From positions 1-19,752 of the forward strand of contig PUKM01000149.1 of assembly GCA_003552325.1 (NCBI GenBank): a stretch of DNA of 19,752 nucleotides, written 5' to 3'. The stretch's first letter is position 1, and each line of letters begins with the position of its first letter. Source of the DNA: Natrialbaceae archaeon. Lineage in GTDB: Archaea; Halobacteriota; Halobacteria; Halobacteriales; Natrialbaceae. Made by a program: the position numbers and the translations under genes. Shown here piece by piece: positions 1-6,315 of this stretch. The notes below the pieces were generated by a model. The model searched no databases. It saw only the letters and a program-made list of their open reading frames with translations, and had not been told where the DNA came from.

Positions 1-515
1 AAACCGCGAGAGTCGTTTCCATTGCCCGCGAACACGACGACGACGTTCGGATCGCCGCAACCAGGAAAACAACTCCTGGGCTACGAGGGCTCGAGAAACG
101 CGCCGTCGTCGCCGGTGGCGGTGACACCCACCGACTCGACCTCTCGCACATGGTCATGATCAAAGACAACCACATCGCAGAACTCGGCCTCGAGCGCGCA
201 ATCGAACACTTTCGCGAGCGCAGTTCGTTCGTCACCAAACTCGACGTCGAGGTCGAATCCGTCGCGGACGCCCGTCGGGCGGCAGCCGGTGGTGCTGATA
301 TCGTCTTACTCGACAATATGGCACCCGAGACGGTTGCCAGGGCCGTCAATGAACTCGAGGCAGCGGGTCACGGTGACGTCCTGACCGAAGCTAGCGGCGG
401 GATCACCCTCGAAACCGTCGGAGCCTACGCGGCGACGGGTGTGGACGTCATCTCGATGGGGTCGCTCACCCACTCCGCCCCGTCACTCGATCTCTCCTTT
501 CGAACCGGCCACTGA
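1..515 (+). CDS. nadC: Nicotinate-nucleotide pyrophosphorylase (quinolinate phosphoribosyltransferase), 3' part
   Basis: The gene is cut by the left edge of the window; the frame is open from base 3 and ends in TGA at 513-515. It encodes the last 170 residues of a family usually about 270-290 long. NadC joins quinolinate to PRPP, releasing CO2, to make nicotinate mononucleotide in de novo NAD synthesis in the cytoplasm. Visible family signatures are ATRKTTPGLR (visible residues 19-28), KRAVVAGGGDTHRLDLS (32-48), the lysine motif MIKDNH just after it, ADIVLLDNM, and LTEASGGI. The glycine-rich C-terminal barrel, ending in GVDVISMGSLTHS, is complete. An in-frame ATG at 150 lies inside the conserved core and is not the start. 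No frameshift is seen. nadA and nadB partners would be expected upstream, outside the window. Confidence 0.96.
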   Translation, partial: TARVVSIAREHDDDVRIAATRKTTPGLRGLEKRAVVAGGGDTHRLDLSHMVMIKDNHIAELGLERAIEHFRERSSFVTKLDVEVESVADARRAAAGGADIVLLDNMAPETVARAVNELEAAGHGDVLTEASGGITLETVGAYAATGVDVISMGSLTHSAPSLDLSFRTGH

Positions 516-527
516 TCGAGTCAGAGC

Positions 528-535
528 GTTTATTG
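528..535 (+). promoter_or_regulatory. TATA-like box for the 87-residue membrane protein
   Basis: GTTTATTG is centred about 27 bases before the ATG at 558. This is the spacing expected for a haloarchaeal leaderless promoter. Confidence 0.5.
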
Positions 536-557
536 GCTCCGGGTCGAATTCCCGGAT

Positions 558-821
558 ATGAACCCGACTCACGTCGTCGGCTGGAGCTTTCTCGTCGTGG
601 GTATCCTTACGTTGCTCGAGCGATGGCTCACTGGGACCCTGGGTACCGATGGGGGAGCCATCATGGCGCCGGTGTTGCTCGCAACGGGGGTCGTCTTCCT
701 CTGGCAGGCCGAACGAAATCCGCCGTACACGAGGTACACCCTCTGGATCAAGATCTGTCTCTTCGGCTTTGGCGTTGCCACGGTCGCACTCATCGTACAA
801 ATCGTGATGGCGCTGGCATGA
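558..821 (+). CDS. Small three-helix membrane protein, unknown function
   Basis: The 87-residue protein has three hydrophobic stretches, at about residues 6-20, 33-50 and 63-86. The second and third are separated by a polar loop rich in Arg, Asn and Tyr (QAERNPPYTRYTLW). No catalytic motif or cysteine pair is visible. A TATA-like box 27 bases before the ATG supports this start and a leaderless transcript. It follows nadC by 42 bases but appears to have its own promoter. I do not recognise the family; it resembles the many short, conserved membrane proteins of haloarchaea. The coding call rests on the hydrophobic periodicity, codon use and promoter spacing. Confidence 0.75.
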   Translation: MNPTHVVGWSFLVVGILTLLERWLTGTLGTDGGAIMAPVLLATGVVFLWQAERNPPYTRYTLWIKICLFGFGVATVALIVQIVMALA

Positions 822-844
822 TCGTCACGACTGGATGATCGTGT

Positions 845-1396
845 TCACGAATCCGCCTCGAGCGGTTTCTCCATCGTGACGAAATCGTACGGACGGTCCT
901 CGTATTCGTGGTAGGTGATGGGCTCGTACCCTCGACGTTCGTACCACTCGAGCAAGAACGGGTGGCCGTCGAACGTCGTCAACTGGATGCACGGGGCATT
1001 CCGTTCGCGCGCGATGTCCTCGATTCGATCGACCAGGTACCCACCGAGCCCCGACCCCTGATAGCTGGGGTCGACGGCCAACCGCTCGAGGTAGGGCTCT
1101 TCACGTTCGTCAAGCAAGCGAACGGTGCCGACGAGAGGGCCGGGTTCGTCTGGGTCTGGAGCTGGCACTGTTTCGAGGGGTCGTTCGTGCTTCGATTCTC
1201 CCTGCCCCGACCCTGGCTCGAGGGCGACGAGCGTCGTCGCCTCCCGCTCGAGCCACTCGGCCACCGTTTCGGCGTCGATGTCCGTCATGCGAGAGGGATA
1301 GCCGAGCGTCGCCGCACTCTCGTATGCTCGGCGGTAGAGATGGGCAAGCTGTGGCGCGTCGGCCGGTGTCGCCGCCTGCACGTCGAACGCAGTCAT
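845..1396 (-). CDS. GNAT-family N-acetyltransferase
   Basis: The 183-residue protein begins MTAFDVQAATPADAPQLAHLYRRAY, the usual start of a GNAT domain (beta-1 followed by alpha-1 with a cluster of acidic and aromatic residues). The acetyl-CoA binding motif A is clear at about residues 116-135: LAVDPSYQGSGLGGYLVDRI, with the Q/RxxGxG/A signature as QGSGLG. The C-terminal part, LEWYERRGYEPI, is the typical beta-6/alpha-4 region. A loop of about 25 acidic and proline-rich residues (about 63-88) is inserted before motif A, as is common in haloarchaeal versions. The reading frame is open further upstream to 1624, but that extension is rich in Ser, Arg and Pro and runs antiparallel through the neighbouring gene, so I start at 1396. 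A TATA-like CTACTTTC lies 26 bases upstream. The substrate (a protein N-terminus, an amine or another acceptor) cannot be told from sequence. Confidence 0.88.
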   Translation of the reverse strand: MTAFDVQAATPADAPQLAHLYRRAYESAATLGYPSRMTDIDAETVAEWLEREATTLVALEPGSGQGESKHERPLETVPAPDPDEPGPLVGTVRLLDEREEPYLERLAVDPSYQGSGLGGYLVDRIEDIARERNAPCIQLTTFDGHPFLLEWYERRGYEPITYHEYEDRPYDFVTMEKPLEADS

Positions 1397-1417
1397 TGGC
1401 GTCGATAGTGCCAACGA

Positions 1418-1425
1418 GAAAGTAG
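1418..1425 (-). promoter_or_regulatory. TATA-like box for the GNAT acetyltransferase
   Basis: Read on the minus strand this is CTACTTTC, centred 26 bases before the ATG at 1396. This fits a leaderless start. Confidence 0.35.
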
Positions 1426-1451
1426 CTTCATCGATTCGCGGTCCGTGGCGA

Positions 1452-1739
1452 TCACTCGAGCATCCGGCCAAGTCGCCAGAGGCTCCAGCCGACGACGACG
1501 ATGGCGATGCCAACGGCGATGACGAACAGTGGCAATTCGTCGAGGGCGATCGTGTCGGTCTGTGGCGACCAGGTCGGATCGATGAGCCCAGCGAGCCAGG
1601 CCACGAGGAAGAACACAGCGACACCCCCTGTGAGAAGCAGTATGGCGACGGCGAATCGGTTCGATTCGATCCGTGACGGACTGTCTGTGGCTGGCTGCTC
1701 AGCCGCCTCGTTTGCAGTGTCCTCTGGTGAACCCGCCAT
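1452..1739 (-). CDS. Small two-helix membrane protein, unknown function
   Basis: The 95-residue protein has an acidic, polar N-terminus (about residues 1-27, rich in Glu, Asp, Ala and Ser) and two strongly hydrophobic segments at about 28-52 (FAVAILLLTGGVAVFFLVAW) and 70-88 (LPLFVIAVGIAIVVVGWSLW). It ends with a short basic tail, RLGRMLE. A cytoplasmic N-terminus with both helices crossing the membrane is the simplest topology. It lies just upstream of the GNAT gene in the same direction, with a 55-base gap. The GNAT gene seems to have its own TATA-like box, so co-transcription is not certain. No family is recognised. Confidence 0.72.
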   Translation of the reverse strand: MAGSPEDTANEAAEQPATDSPSRIESNRFAVAILLLTGGVAVFFLVAWLAGLIDPTWSPQTDTIALDELPLFVIAVGIAIVVVGWSLWRLGRMLE

Positions 1740-1818
1740 TGTTACTGTCTGATGCCCCGCTGCCGTGAGTCAACAGCCTGCAGGTTCCTGGATTTCCGAC
1801 ACGGCGTCTTCAAGTGCG

Positions 1819-1828
1819 ATACTTACCC
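1819..1828 (+). promoter_or_regulatory. TATA-like box for the 72-residue membrane protein
   Basis: The GATACTTACC element is centred about 27 bases before the ATG at 1851. It decides that start over an upstream in-frame ATG at 1752, which would lie upstream of the promoter. Confidence 0.45.
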
Positions 1829-1850
1829 TCACTCGGCCCTCCTTGACACC

Positions 1851-2069
1851 ATGGTCAGAAACCTCCCAACCGATCGTCTCCTGTTGATGCTCGTAGTTGC
1901 AACGGGGTTCGCCGTCATCCTCGGCGGGTGGGCCGCCTCGCTCGTCCACGCTGAGGCCACCGGCCTCGAGCAACTCGCATTGCGCGTCGCCATCGGTGCT
2001 GTCTTTTTCCTGGCACTTGTTGGGACCTGGTATCAGTTCACCAAGATGGATACCGAGACTGCAGCGTGA
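1851..2069 (+). CDS. Small two-helix membrane protein, unknown function
   Basis: The 72-residue protein has transmembrane segments at about residues 9-33 (LLLMLVVATGFAVILGGWAA) and 42-60 (LALRVAIGAVFFLALVGTW). They are joined by a short acidic hinge (HAEATGLEQ), and a polar tail follows. The frame is open back to 1752, but the extra 33 residues are Arg/Cys/His-rich and unlike haloarchaeal protein. The TATA-like element at 1819-1828 sits 27 bases before the ATG at 1851, so I use 1851. It is divergent from the membrane protein at 1452-1739. Function is unknown. Confidence 0.7.
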   Translation: MVRNLPTDRLLLMLVVATGFAVILGGWAASLVHAEATGLEQLALRVAIGAVFFLALVGTWYQFTKMDTETAA

Positions 2070-2283
2070 CTTTCGGGCCCACGAGGCCTGCTACTAGAGG
2101 TCTCATGCTCCGGCGAACCGCTTAACTGAGACGGGACGTTCCTCGAGAGAGCCGTTGGAGCGTCTTCCCGTCAGCGGGGATGAAAATACGGGGTTGGAAT
2201 TTGAACAACGTCCAGACGGTCCGGGTCGTTCGCGTTGCTCACTCCCGGGCTGCGACTGGTCTCGTTCAAATCCCTGTTCGAGA

Positions 2284-2312
2284 GTCGCTGCTCACGAATT
2301 GTTCGCAGCGAC
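2284..2312. repeat. Hairpin 1 of the tRNA-Leu-linked array
   Basis: The 8-bp stem is GTCGCTGC (2284-2291) paired with GCAGCGAC (2305-2312). The 13-base loop is TCACGAATTGTTC. The loop is nearly identical to that of the hairpin at 2407-2436, but the stem sequence differs. Confidence 0.75.
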
Positions 2313-2406
2313 GATGCGAGGGTTGGGATTTGAACCACGGTCGGACGATCTCGCTCACGACGTTCGCGAGCGTGCGCCCTCCCTGATTCAAATCCCGCGT
2401 CACAGA

Positions 2407-2436
2407 CTCGTCACTCACGGAATTGTTCGTGACGAG
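2407..2436. repeat. Hairpin 2, abutting the 3' end of tRNA-Leu
   Basis: The 8-bp stem is CTCGTCAC (2407-2414) paired with GTGACGAG (2429-2436). The 14-base loop is TCACGGAATTGTTC. It touches the tRNA discriminator base at 2437, so it would be the first structure in the tRNA trailer. It could act in 3' processing or termination, although there is no T-run behind it. Confidence 0.75.
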
Positions 2437-2520
2437 TGCGAGGGTTGGGATTTGAACCCAAGGACGTCTACACGAGCGGGTCTTAAGCCCACCGCCGTTG
2501 GCCTGCTTGGCTACCCTCGC
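2437..2520 (-). tRNA. tRNA-Leu (anticodon UAA)
   Basis: The 84-base class II tRNA reads on the minus strand from GCGAGGG at 2520. The acceptor stem GCGAGGG pairs with CCCTCGC and is followed by discriminator A at 2437. The D-arm contains AGCCAAGCAGGCCAACGG. The anticodon stem GTGGG pairs with CCCGC around the loop CTTAAGA, giving UAA, which reads UUA. A long variable arm (CTCGTGTAGACGTC) follows, as in leucine tRNAs, and the T-arm ends with GGTTCAAATCC. CCA is not encoded and no intron is seen. Confidence 0.95.
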
Positions 2521-2657
2521 GCACCTCGAGGATACCCACCCAGGAGGGTTGTGCGTTTCGGTGTCGGTCGGGGATGCAATCAGAACGAGACTCTACCTGA
2601 AATGGCAACGCATCAGATACTCTGACCGTGCCCCTCATCATTATCCCGTCGTTGGGT

Positions 2658-2663
2658 GGAGGT
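2658..2663 (+). promoter_or_regulatory. Strong Shine-Dalgarno sequence deciding the start at 2670
   Basis: GGAGGT lies 6 bases before the ATG at 2670. A closer ATG at 2665 is out of frame. The in-frame ATG at 2628 would add residues that do not fit before the twin-arginine signal. Strong Shine-Dalgarno sites are the exception in this window, where most genes look leaderless. Confidence 0.7.
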
Positions 2664-2669
2664 AATGGC

Positions 2670-3731
2670 ATGCATCGTAGGTCTTTCATCCAAACGGCGG
2701 TCATGGCAACCGGCCTCACGACTGTCCCAACGTCGTCAAGCGAAGTGAGAAACAAACCTGGGATGTTGTCACAAAACGACACTGCTCCATATAGTGACTG
2801 GATACCCGCTTCCCCACACGCCGACCCCGATGGAGGCGTCTACTTCACTCACGTTGACTGGGAAACTGTCATCGCACTCGAGGACGACGAAGAGCCAACC
2901 GATGATGACGAAATTGGAGCAGTGGCCGAGCAGGTCCCGATTATCGGGCTGCCGCTCTACGGAGCCCTGATCACCCCACTGGCCCTGTTCGGAATCCTCT
3001 TTTACCCCTTTGGTGAGCACGTGTTGCCCCAAAACGGTCAGCCAGTCGACGGAATCGAAACGGCGAGATCGACATGGGTGGACGATCTACTCGTGTTCCA
3101 GGGGGAGTACTCTCCCGAAGTATTCGCTCAGGAATACGCAGAAGGATTCACCGAGGAGGAACCACAAAATGGCTTCTCCATCTTTGTCGCTGACGACCAA
3201 CTGTTTGGACCGATGGCGTACGCGGTTTCCGACGACACGCTCATTGTCGGTATGCACCCGGGGGAAGAGGACACCTATGACCCAGAATCGGTCGTGAACG
3301 CAGCGCTAGATCGAAGGCTCGACGAGACAGGTCGGATGAGTGATGACGACGACGGACAATGGTTGCTCGAGACGACTGGCGACGCACAGATGGCGTTTGG
3401 CGGGTGGCAAATGGAGGACTTGGGAACGGCACTCGACCCCGACGTTGAGGAGGGCGACGATACAGCACCTGAGAGTGAACCAGATATTGCGGAAAATCCC
3501 GTCTTTGATTCCGTTGAGAGCCTCCTCAATACCATCGTCTTCACTCCCGAGGGGGGCGAAATGCGTGATATCGAGGCTCGATATGCGGGGGTATACCCCG
3601 AAAACGACGTTCCGACGGAAGACGAGGTCGTTGAGTACCTCATCGGAGACCCGAACGTCCCACACGAGATCACTATCGACGGAACTCGAGTCCATGCTAC
3701 AGCTTCGTTCGACGAGCAACCTATCGAATAA
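2670..3731 (+). CDS. Tat-exported haloarchaeal protein, unknown function
   Basis: The 353-residue protein begins MHRRSFIQTAVMATGLTTVP, a twin-arginine signal (RRSFI) followed by a short, weakly hydrophobic stretch, so export of a folded protein is likely. No lipobox cysteine follows. After the signal comes an acidic region (about residues 70-85), then a strongly hydrophobic block at about 89-113 (IIGLPLYGALITPLALFGIL), which may be a membrane helix or a buried core. The rest is soluble and very acidic, with an Asp/Glu-rich linker at about 255-275. There are no cysteines and no recognised catalytic motif. Codon use is less GC-biased than that of the flanking housekeeping genes, which suggests an accessory gene. 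It sits next to the tRNA-Leu repeat array but in the opposite orientation. I do not recognise the family. Confidence 0.85.
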   Translation: MHRRSFIQTAVMATGLTTVPTSSSEVRNKPGMLSQNDTAPYSDWIPASPHADPDGGVYFTHVDWETVIALEDDEEPTDDDEIGAVAEQVPIIGLPLYGALITPLALFGILFYPFGEHVLPQNGQPVDGIETARSTWVDDLLVFQGEYSPEVFAQEYAEGFTEEEPQNGFSIFVADDQLFGPMAYAVSDDTLIVGMHPGEEDTYDPESVVNAALDRRLDETGRMSDDDDGQWLLETTGDAQMAFGGWQMEDLGTALDPDVEEGDDTAPESEPDIAENPVFDSVESLLNTIVFTPEGGEMRDIEARYAGVYPENDVPTEDEVVEYLIGDPNVPHEITIDGTRVHATASFDEQPIE

Positions 3732-3842
3732 TACAGAGAGACCCTTTGCGAGTGTTCCATCGGTCGAATCTGGAGTTTTGAAACCAAGAGAGACTACGTT
3801 TCCCCGTCAACACTGAGTTGGTCGACCCGAACTACCTCGCGT

Positions 3843-3856
3843 GGATCACCTGATCC
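3843..3856. promoter_or_regulatory. Palindrome upstream of the rhodanese/MBL gene
   Basis: GGATCACCTGATCC is a 14-base inverted repeat (6-base arms, 2-base centre). It lies about 45 bases before the TATA-like GTTTAC at 3899-3904 and 73 bases before the start codon. The position suits a regulator site, but no regulator is identified. Confidence 0.25.
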
Positions 3857-3898
3857 ATGCCCCTCTGTACGTATTCGCCTCCTTTGCACTCACCGTGC

Positions 3899-3904
3899 GT
3901 TTAC
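3899..3904 (+). promoter_or_regulatory. TATA-like box for the rhodanese/MBL gene
   Basis: GTTTAC is centred about 27 bases before the ATG at 3929. It lies inside the longer open frame that begins at 3857, which argues for the start at 3929. Confidence 0.4.
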
Positions 3905-3928
3905 GTCCCTCCCCCACTAACACCCCCC

Positions 3929-5083
3929 ATGGTCACGCCAATCTCCGTTCACCAGCTGGCCGACCGTATCGATGCTGGCGACTCGTTCGCCCTCCTCGAC
4001 ACACGCCCGGCCGACAGCTTCGAGGCCTGGCACGCCCCCGGGGCGAGACACTTCCCGTTCGATCCATCCGAACGCCTCGAGGACAGACGCGAGGACCTCG
4101 AGGCCGTGATCGGCGACGACGATAACGTGATCACCATCTGTGGGAAGGGCGTCTCCTCCGGCACGCTCGGTGCGTTACTCACTCGTGCGACCGACGCATA
4201 CGACGTGTCTGCCGTAACCGGCGGGATGAACGCCTGGAGCGTCCTGTACCATCACGTCGAGATTCCACCGGATGTCCTCGGTGACGGCTCCCTCGAGATC
4301 GTGCAATTGCAGCGTCGAGCCAAAGGCTGTCTGAGCTATCTCGTCGCCGACACGGACACCGGGCAGGCGCTCGTCGTCGATCCCACTGCGGACCTCGACG
4401 AACCGATCCGGGCAGCGGGTGAGCGTGGGCTCGCAATTCAGGGCGTCGTCGATACGCACGTCCACGCCGACCACGTCTCGGGCGGTCGCCACCTGGCCGA
4501 TCGACTTGGGGTCCCCTACTATCTCCCAAAACGGGCTGCAGACAGGGACGTCACACACGCGTTCGAACCGCTCGAGGACGGCCAGGTCCTGTCACTCGGC
4601 GACATCGAGGTTCGCGTCGAACACACCCCGGGCCACACCAGCGAGATGTGTTCACTCGTCGTCGACGACCAGGCAGTCTTCACGGCCGACACGCTCCACG
4701 TCGACGCCGTCGGTCGAACGGAACTCGAGTTCGGGGACGAGGACGCCAGCAAAGGCGCGCAACTGCTGTATCAAAGCATCCACGAGGAACTGTTGTCACT
4801 CCCTGACGACTGTGCCGTCCTCCCCGGTCACGTCGCGGTGGGTACCGACGGACGGTTCCGAGGCGGCACGCCCCGAGACCCCATCCTGACGACGATCGGT
4901 GCGGCCAGACGCGACATCGAATTGCTCGGCGTCGACCGGGAGACGTTCCTCGAGACGGTCGTTGACGCAGGAGACAAACCCGAGAACTACGAGGAGATCA
5001 TCGCCCACAACCGCGGCGAGACGGCCGGACTGCCGGGGGACCGCGTCGCACTCGAGGTCGGTCCGAACAACTGCTCTGCCTGA
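3929..5083 (+). CDS. Rhodanese-metallo-beta-lactamase fusion (persulfide dioxygenase-like)
   Basis: The 384-residue protein has two domains. Residues 1-110 form a rhodanese domain (LLDTRPADSFEAWHAPGA, then CGKGVSSG with the persulfide-forming Cys71). Residues 123-320 form a metallo-beta-lactamase domain of the ETHE1/persulfide dioxygenase type: GCLSYLVAD, THVHADHVSGG (metal ligands from about His177), HTPGHTSEM with His236, FTADTLHVDAVGRTEL with Asp254, and LPGH with His301. The C-terminal helix DKPENYEEIIAHN matches MBL-rhodanese fusions. The likely role is cytoplasmic sulfane-sulfur handling: the rhodanese passes a persulfide that the iron-dependent MBL domain oxidises to sulfite. The domain order (rhodanese first) is the reverse of CstB. 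The start at 3857 is rejected because of a Pro/Cys-rich leader. The next gene is convergent. Confidence 0.88.
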   Translation: MVTPISVHQLADRIDAGDSFALLDTRPADSFEAWHAPGARHFPFDPSERLEDRREDLEAVIGDDDNVITICGKGVSSGTLGALLTRATDAYDVSAVTGGMNAWSVLYHHVEIPPDVLGDGSLEIVQLQRRAKGCLSYLVADTDTGQALVVDPTADLDEPIRAAGERGLAIQGVVDTHVHADHVSGGRHLADRLGVPYYLPKRAADRDVTHAFEPLEDGQVLSLGDIEVRVEHTPGHTSEMCSLVVDDQAVFTADTLHVDAVGRTELEFGDEDASKGAQLLYQSIHEELLSLPDDCAVLPGHVAVGTDGRFRGGTPRDPILTTIGAARRDIELLGVDRETFLETVVDAGDKPENYEEIIAHNRGETAGLPGDRVALEVGPNNCSA

Positions 5084-5153
5084 CCGAGCGGTCTTGGGTT
5101 ACTCCGTTCAGCACTTCAGTTAGTCCGCTGTTGAACCAACTCGAGCGTGTCGA

Positions 5154-5789
5154 CTACCGATCCTGTGCGCCCGTGACGTGTGTTTGTTCGTGGGCGGGGA
5201 AAATCGAGCCGATGGCGTCCTCCCCATCCCGTTCGGCGATCAACGCCCGTAACTCGGCTTCGTAATCGGCACGCGTAATTTCTTCACTCGGCCCAACCGT
5301 CACGTCGAGGGTCGATTCGACCAGCCGGTCCACCGCCTGGCGACCGAACCCCGACAGTGGCGCGATGTAGTCGAGATCGTGTCGGTCCTCGAGGCTCTGG
5401 GCCTGGGCACGTGAAACCGTCGGCACACGATCGTCACGGCGCGTCCCGTCAGCGATCGCATCGAACCCGACAGCGGCAAGTTGCTCGAGGGAGTGTTGAT
5501 GGACGAGCTGGATACCGTTTCGTGGGAAGCCATCCGCCCGGATCGTCTCGACAGCCTCGGTCGCAACGTCGGGGTCGAGGTCGAGGCGTTCGAATTCGAA
5601 ACCAAGGGATTCGGCCGTGTCTCGGGCATACGTCCAATCGTCGGTGATGCCGAAGGTAGCCGTCATCAGCGTGACGTCGTAGAAGTCCTCGAGCAACATC
5701 GCCGCGAGCGTCGAATCTTTGCCGCCACTGTAGAGTAACCCGAGGGTCATCGGGGCAGTCGATCCACCGCTCGAGTGAGACGCCGGCAT
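5154..5789 (-). CDS. PP-loop ATPase, function unknown, in the S19e-PDCD5 cluster
   Basis: The 211-residue protein has the PP-loop (N-type ATP pyrophosphatase) signature LYSGGKDST at about residues 20-27. It also has a second family element, ADGTRRDDRVP, like the GTxxDD of tRNA-modifying PP-loop enzymes, and then YIAPLSGFGR. These enzymes adenylate a substrate carbonyl or tRNA base, but the substrate here is not known; no CxxC or THUMP domain is present. Haloarchaeal homologues are often labelled alpha hydrolase-like or PP-loop. The ATG at 5789 lies one base after the stop of the upstream PDCD5-like gene, so the two are probably translated from one message. An in-frame ATG at 5810 overlaps that gene, and one at 5750 (MTLGLLYSGG) would give the minimal core; the true start may be 5750. 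Confidence 0.82.
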   Translation of the reverse strand: MPASHSSGGSTAPMTLGLLYSGGKDSTLAAMLLEDFYDVTLMTATFGITDDWTYARDTAESLGFEFERLDLDPDVATEAVETIRADGFPRNGIQLVHQHSLEQLAAVGFDAIADGTRRDDRVPTVSRAQAQSLEDRHDLDYIAPLSGFGRQAVDRLVESTLDVTVGPSEEITRADYEAELRALIAERDGEDAIGSIFPAHEQTHVTGAQDR

Positions 5790-5790
5790 G

Positions 5791-6168
5791 TTAGCGCCGT
5801 TTGATGTCAAATCGCTGTTTGTCGGGTTTCAGTTCCTTGAGTAGCTGTTGCATCTTGTCGTCGTCGATCTTCCCCTGGAGGCGACCGCTCTGGGCGAGGG
5901 CGATGATCTGGCGTTCGACCTGTTCGCCGAACTGCTGTTTACTCATTTTGACGGTGTTGAGCCGTTTTCTCGCCTCGTCGGTCACGTACTGTCGGAGGAT
6001 GGCCTGACGCTGCGCTTCGGCCTGTTGCTGGGCGGCCTCCTGGGCTTCCGGGTCGACCTGTCCCTGGCCCTGGCCGCCGCCGGCTTGGCCCTCAGCCCGC
6101 TCCTGTAGCTGCTCCATTTTCTTTCGGCGCAGTTCCTCGAGATCGTCGTCCGGTTGTCCATCGTTCAT
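5791..6168 (-). CDS. PDCD5-like DNA-binding protein
   Basis: The 125-residue protein has the archaeal PDCD5/TFAR19 layout. It starts with an acidic N-terminus and a helix (DDDLEELRRKKMEQLQERAE), then a Gln/Gly-rich flexible stretch (about residues 27-58), then the conserved core (about 56-115) AILRQYVTDEARKRLNTVKM, FGEQVERQIIALAQSGRLQG and IDDDKMQQLLKEL. It ends in the basic tail DKQRFDIKRR. Archaeal homologues are described as DNA-binding; the precise cellular role is unsettled. The start at 6168 (MNDGQPDD) is chosen because upstream residues in this frame are unlike the family. It sits between S19e and the PP-loop gene, all on the minus strand, an arrangement I remember as common in haloarchaea. 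That suggests a link to translation or ribosome assembly. Confidence 0.93.
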   Translation of the reverse strand: MNDGQPDDDLEELRRKKMEQLQERAEGQAGGGQGQGQVDPEAQEAAQQQAEAQRQAILRQYVTDEARKRLNTVKMSKQQFGEQVERQIIALAQSGRLQGKIDDDKMQQLLKELKPDKQRFDIKRR

Positions 6169-6315
6169 ACACACGTGTTGTCTGGGGAGCGGGAAAATGA
6201 TTACGGAGGTGTTGTCGAATCGCCGGCGCATTCGGCCCTGCACTCTCCAGAGCTGTCGAGGAACCCACGAGAGAGCAGACGCTCACGAACTGATGTCGAA
6301 AACCAACGGGATCGC

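Larger units (their letters stand above)
2191..2436 (-). repeat. Tandem array of tRNA-Leu 3'-end fragments and hairpins
   Basis: This gene-free stretch lies directly downstream (minus-strand sense) of tRNA-Leu. It holds two units of about 122-129 bases. Bases 2315-2336 copy exactly the last 22 bases of the tRNA gene (2437-2458). A more decayed copy starts near 2191 (GGGTTGGAATTTGAAC). Each GGGATTTGAA-like arm is matched by an inverted TTCAAATCCC: 2325-2334 with 2387-2396 (perfect), and 2196-2205 with 2265-2274 (one mismatch). Between units lie hairpins at 2284-2312 and 2407-2436. No credible protein is encoded; the open frame at 2155-2625 crosses the tRNA and is rejected. Confidence 0.8.

Noticed and set aside
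2191..2520. Integrated plasmid or prophage at tRNA-Leu
   Set aside because: There are 22-base copies of the tRNA end, but no integrase and no cargo genes lie between them; only about 120 bases separate the copies.
2155..2625. Open frame of 156 codons on the plus strand
   Set aside because: It reads through the repeat array and across the antisense of tRNA-Leu. The composition is Arg/Pro/Cys-rich and unlike the acidic proteins of this genome.
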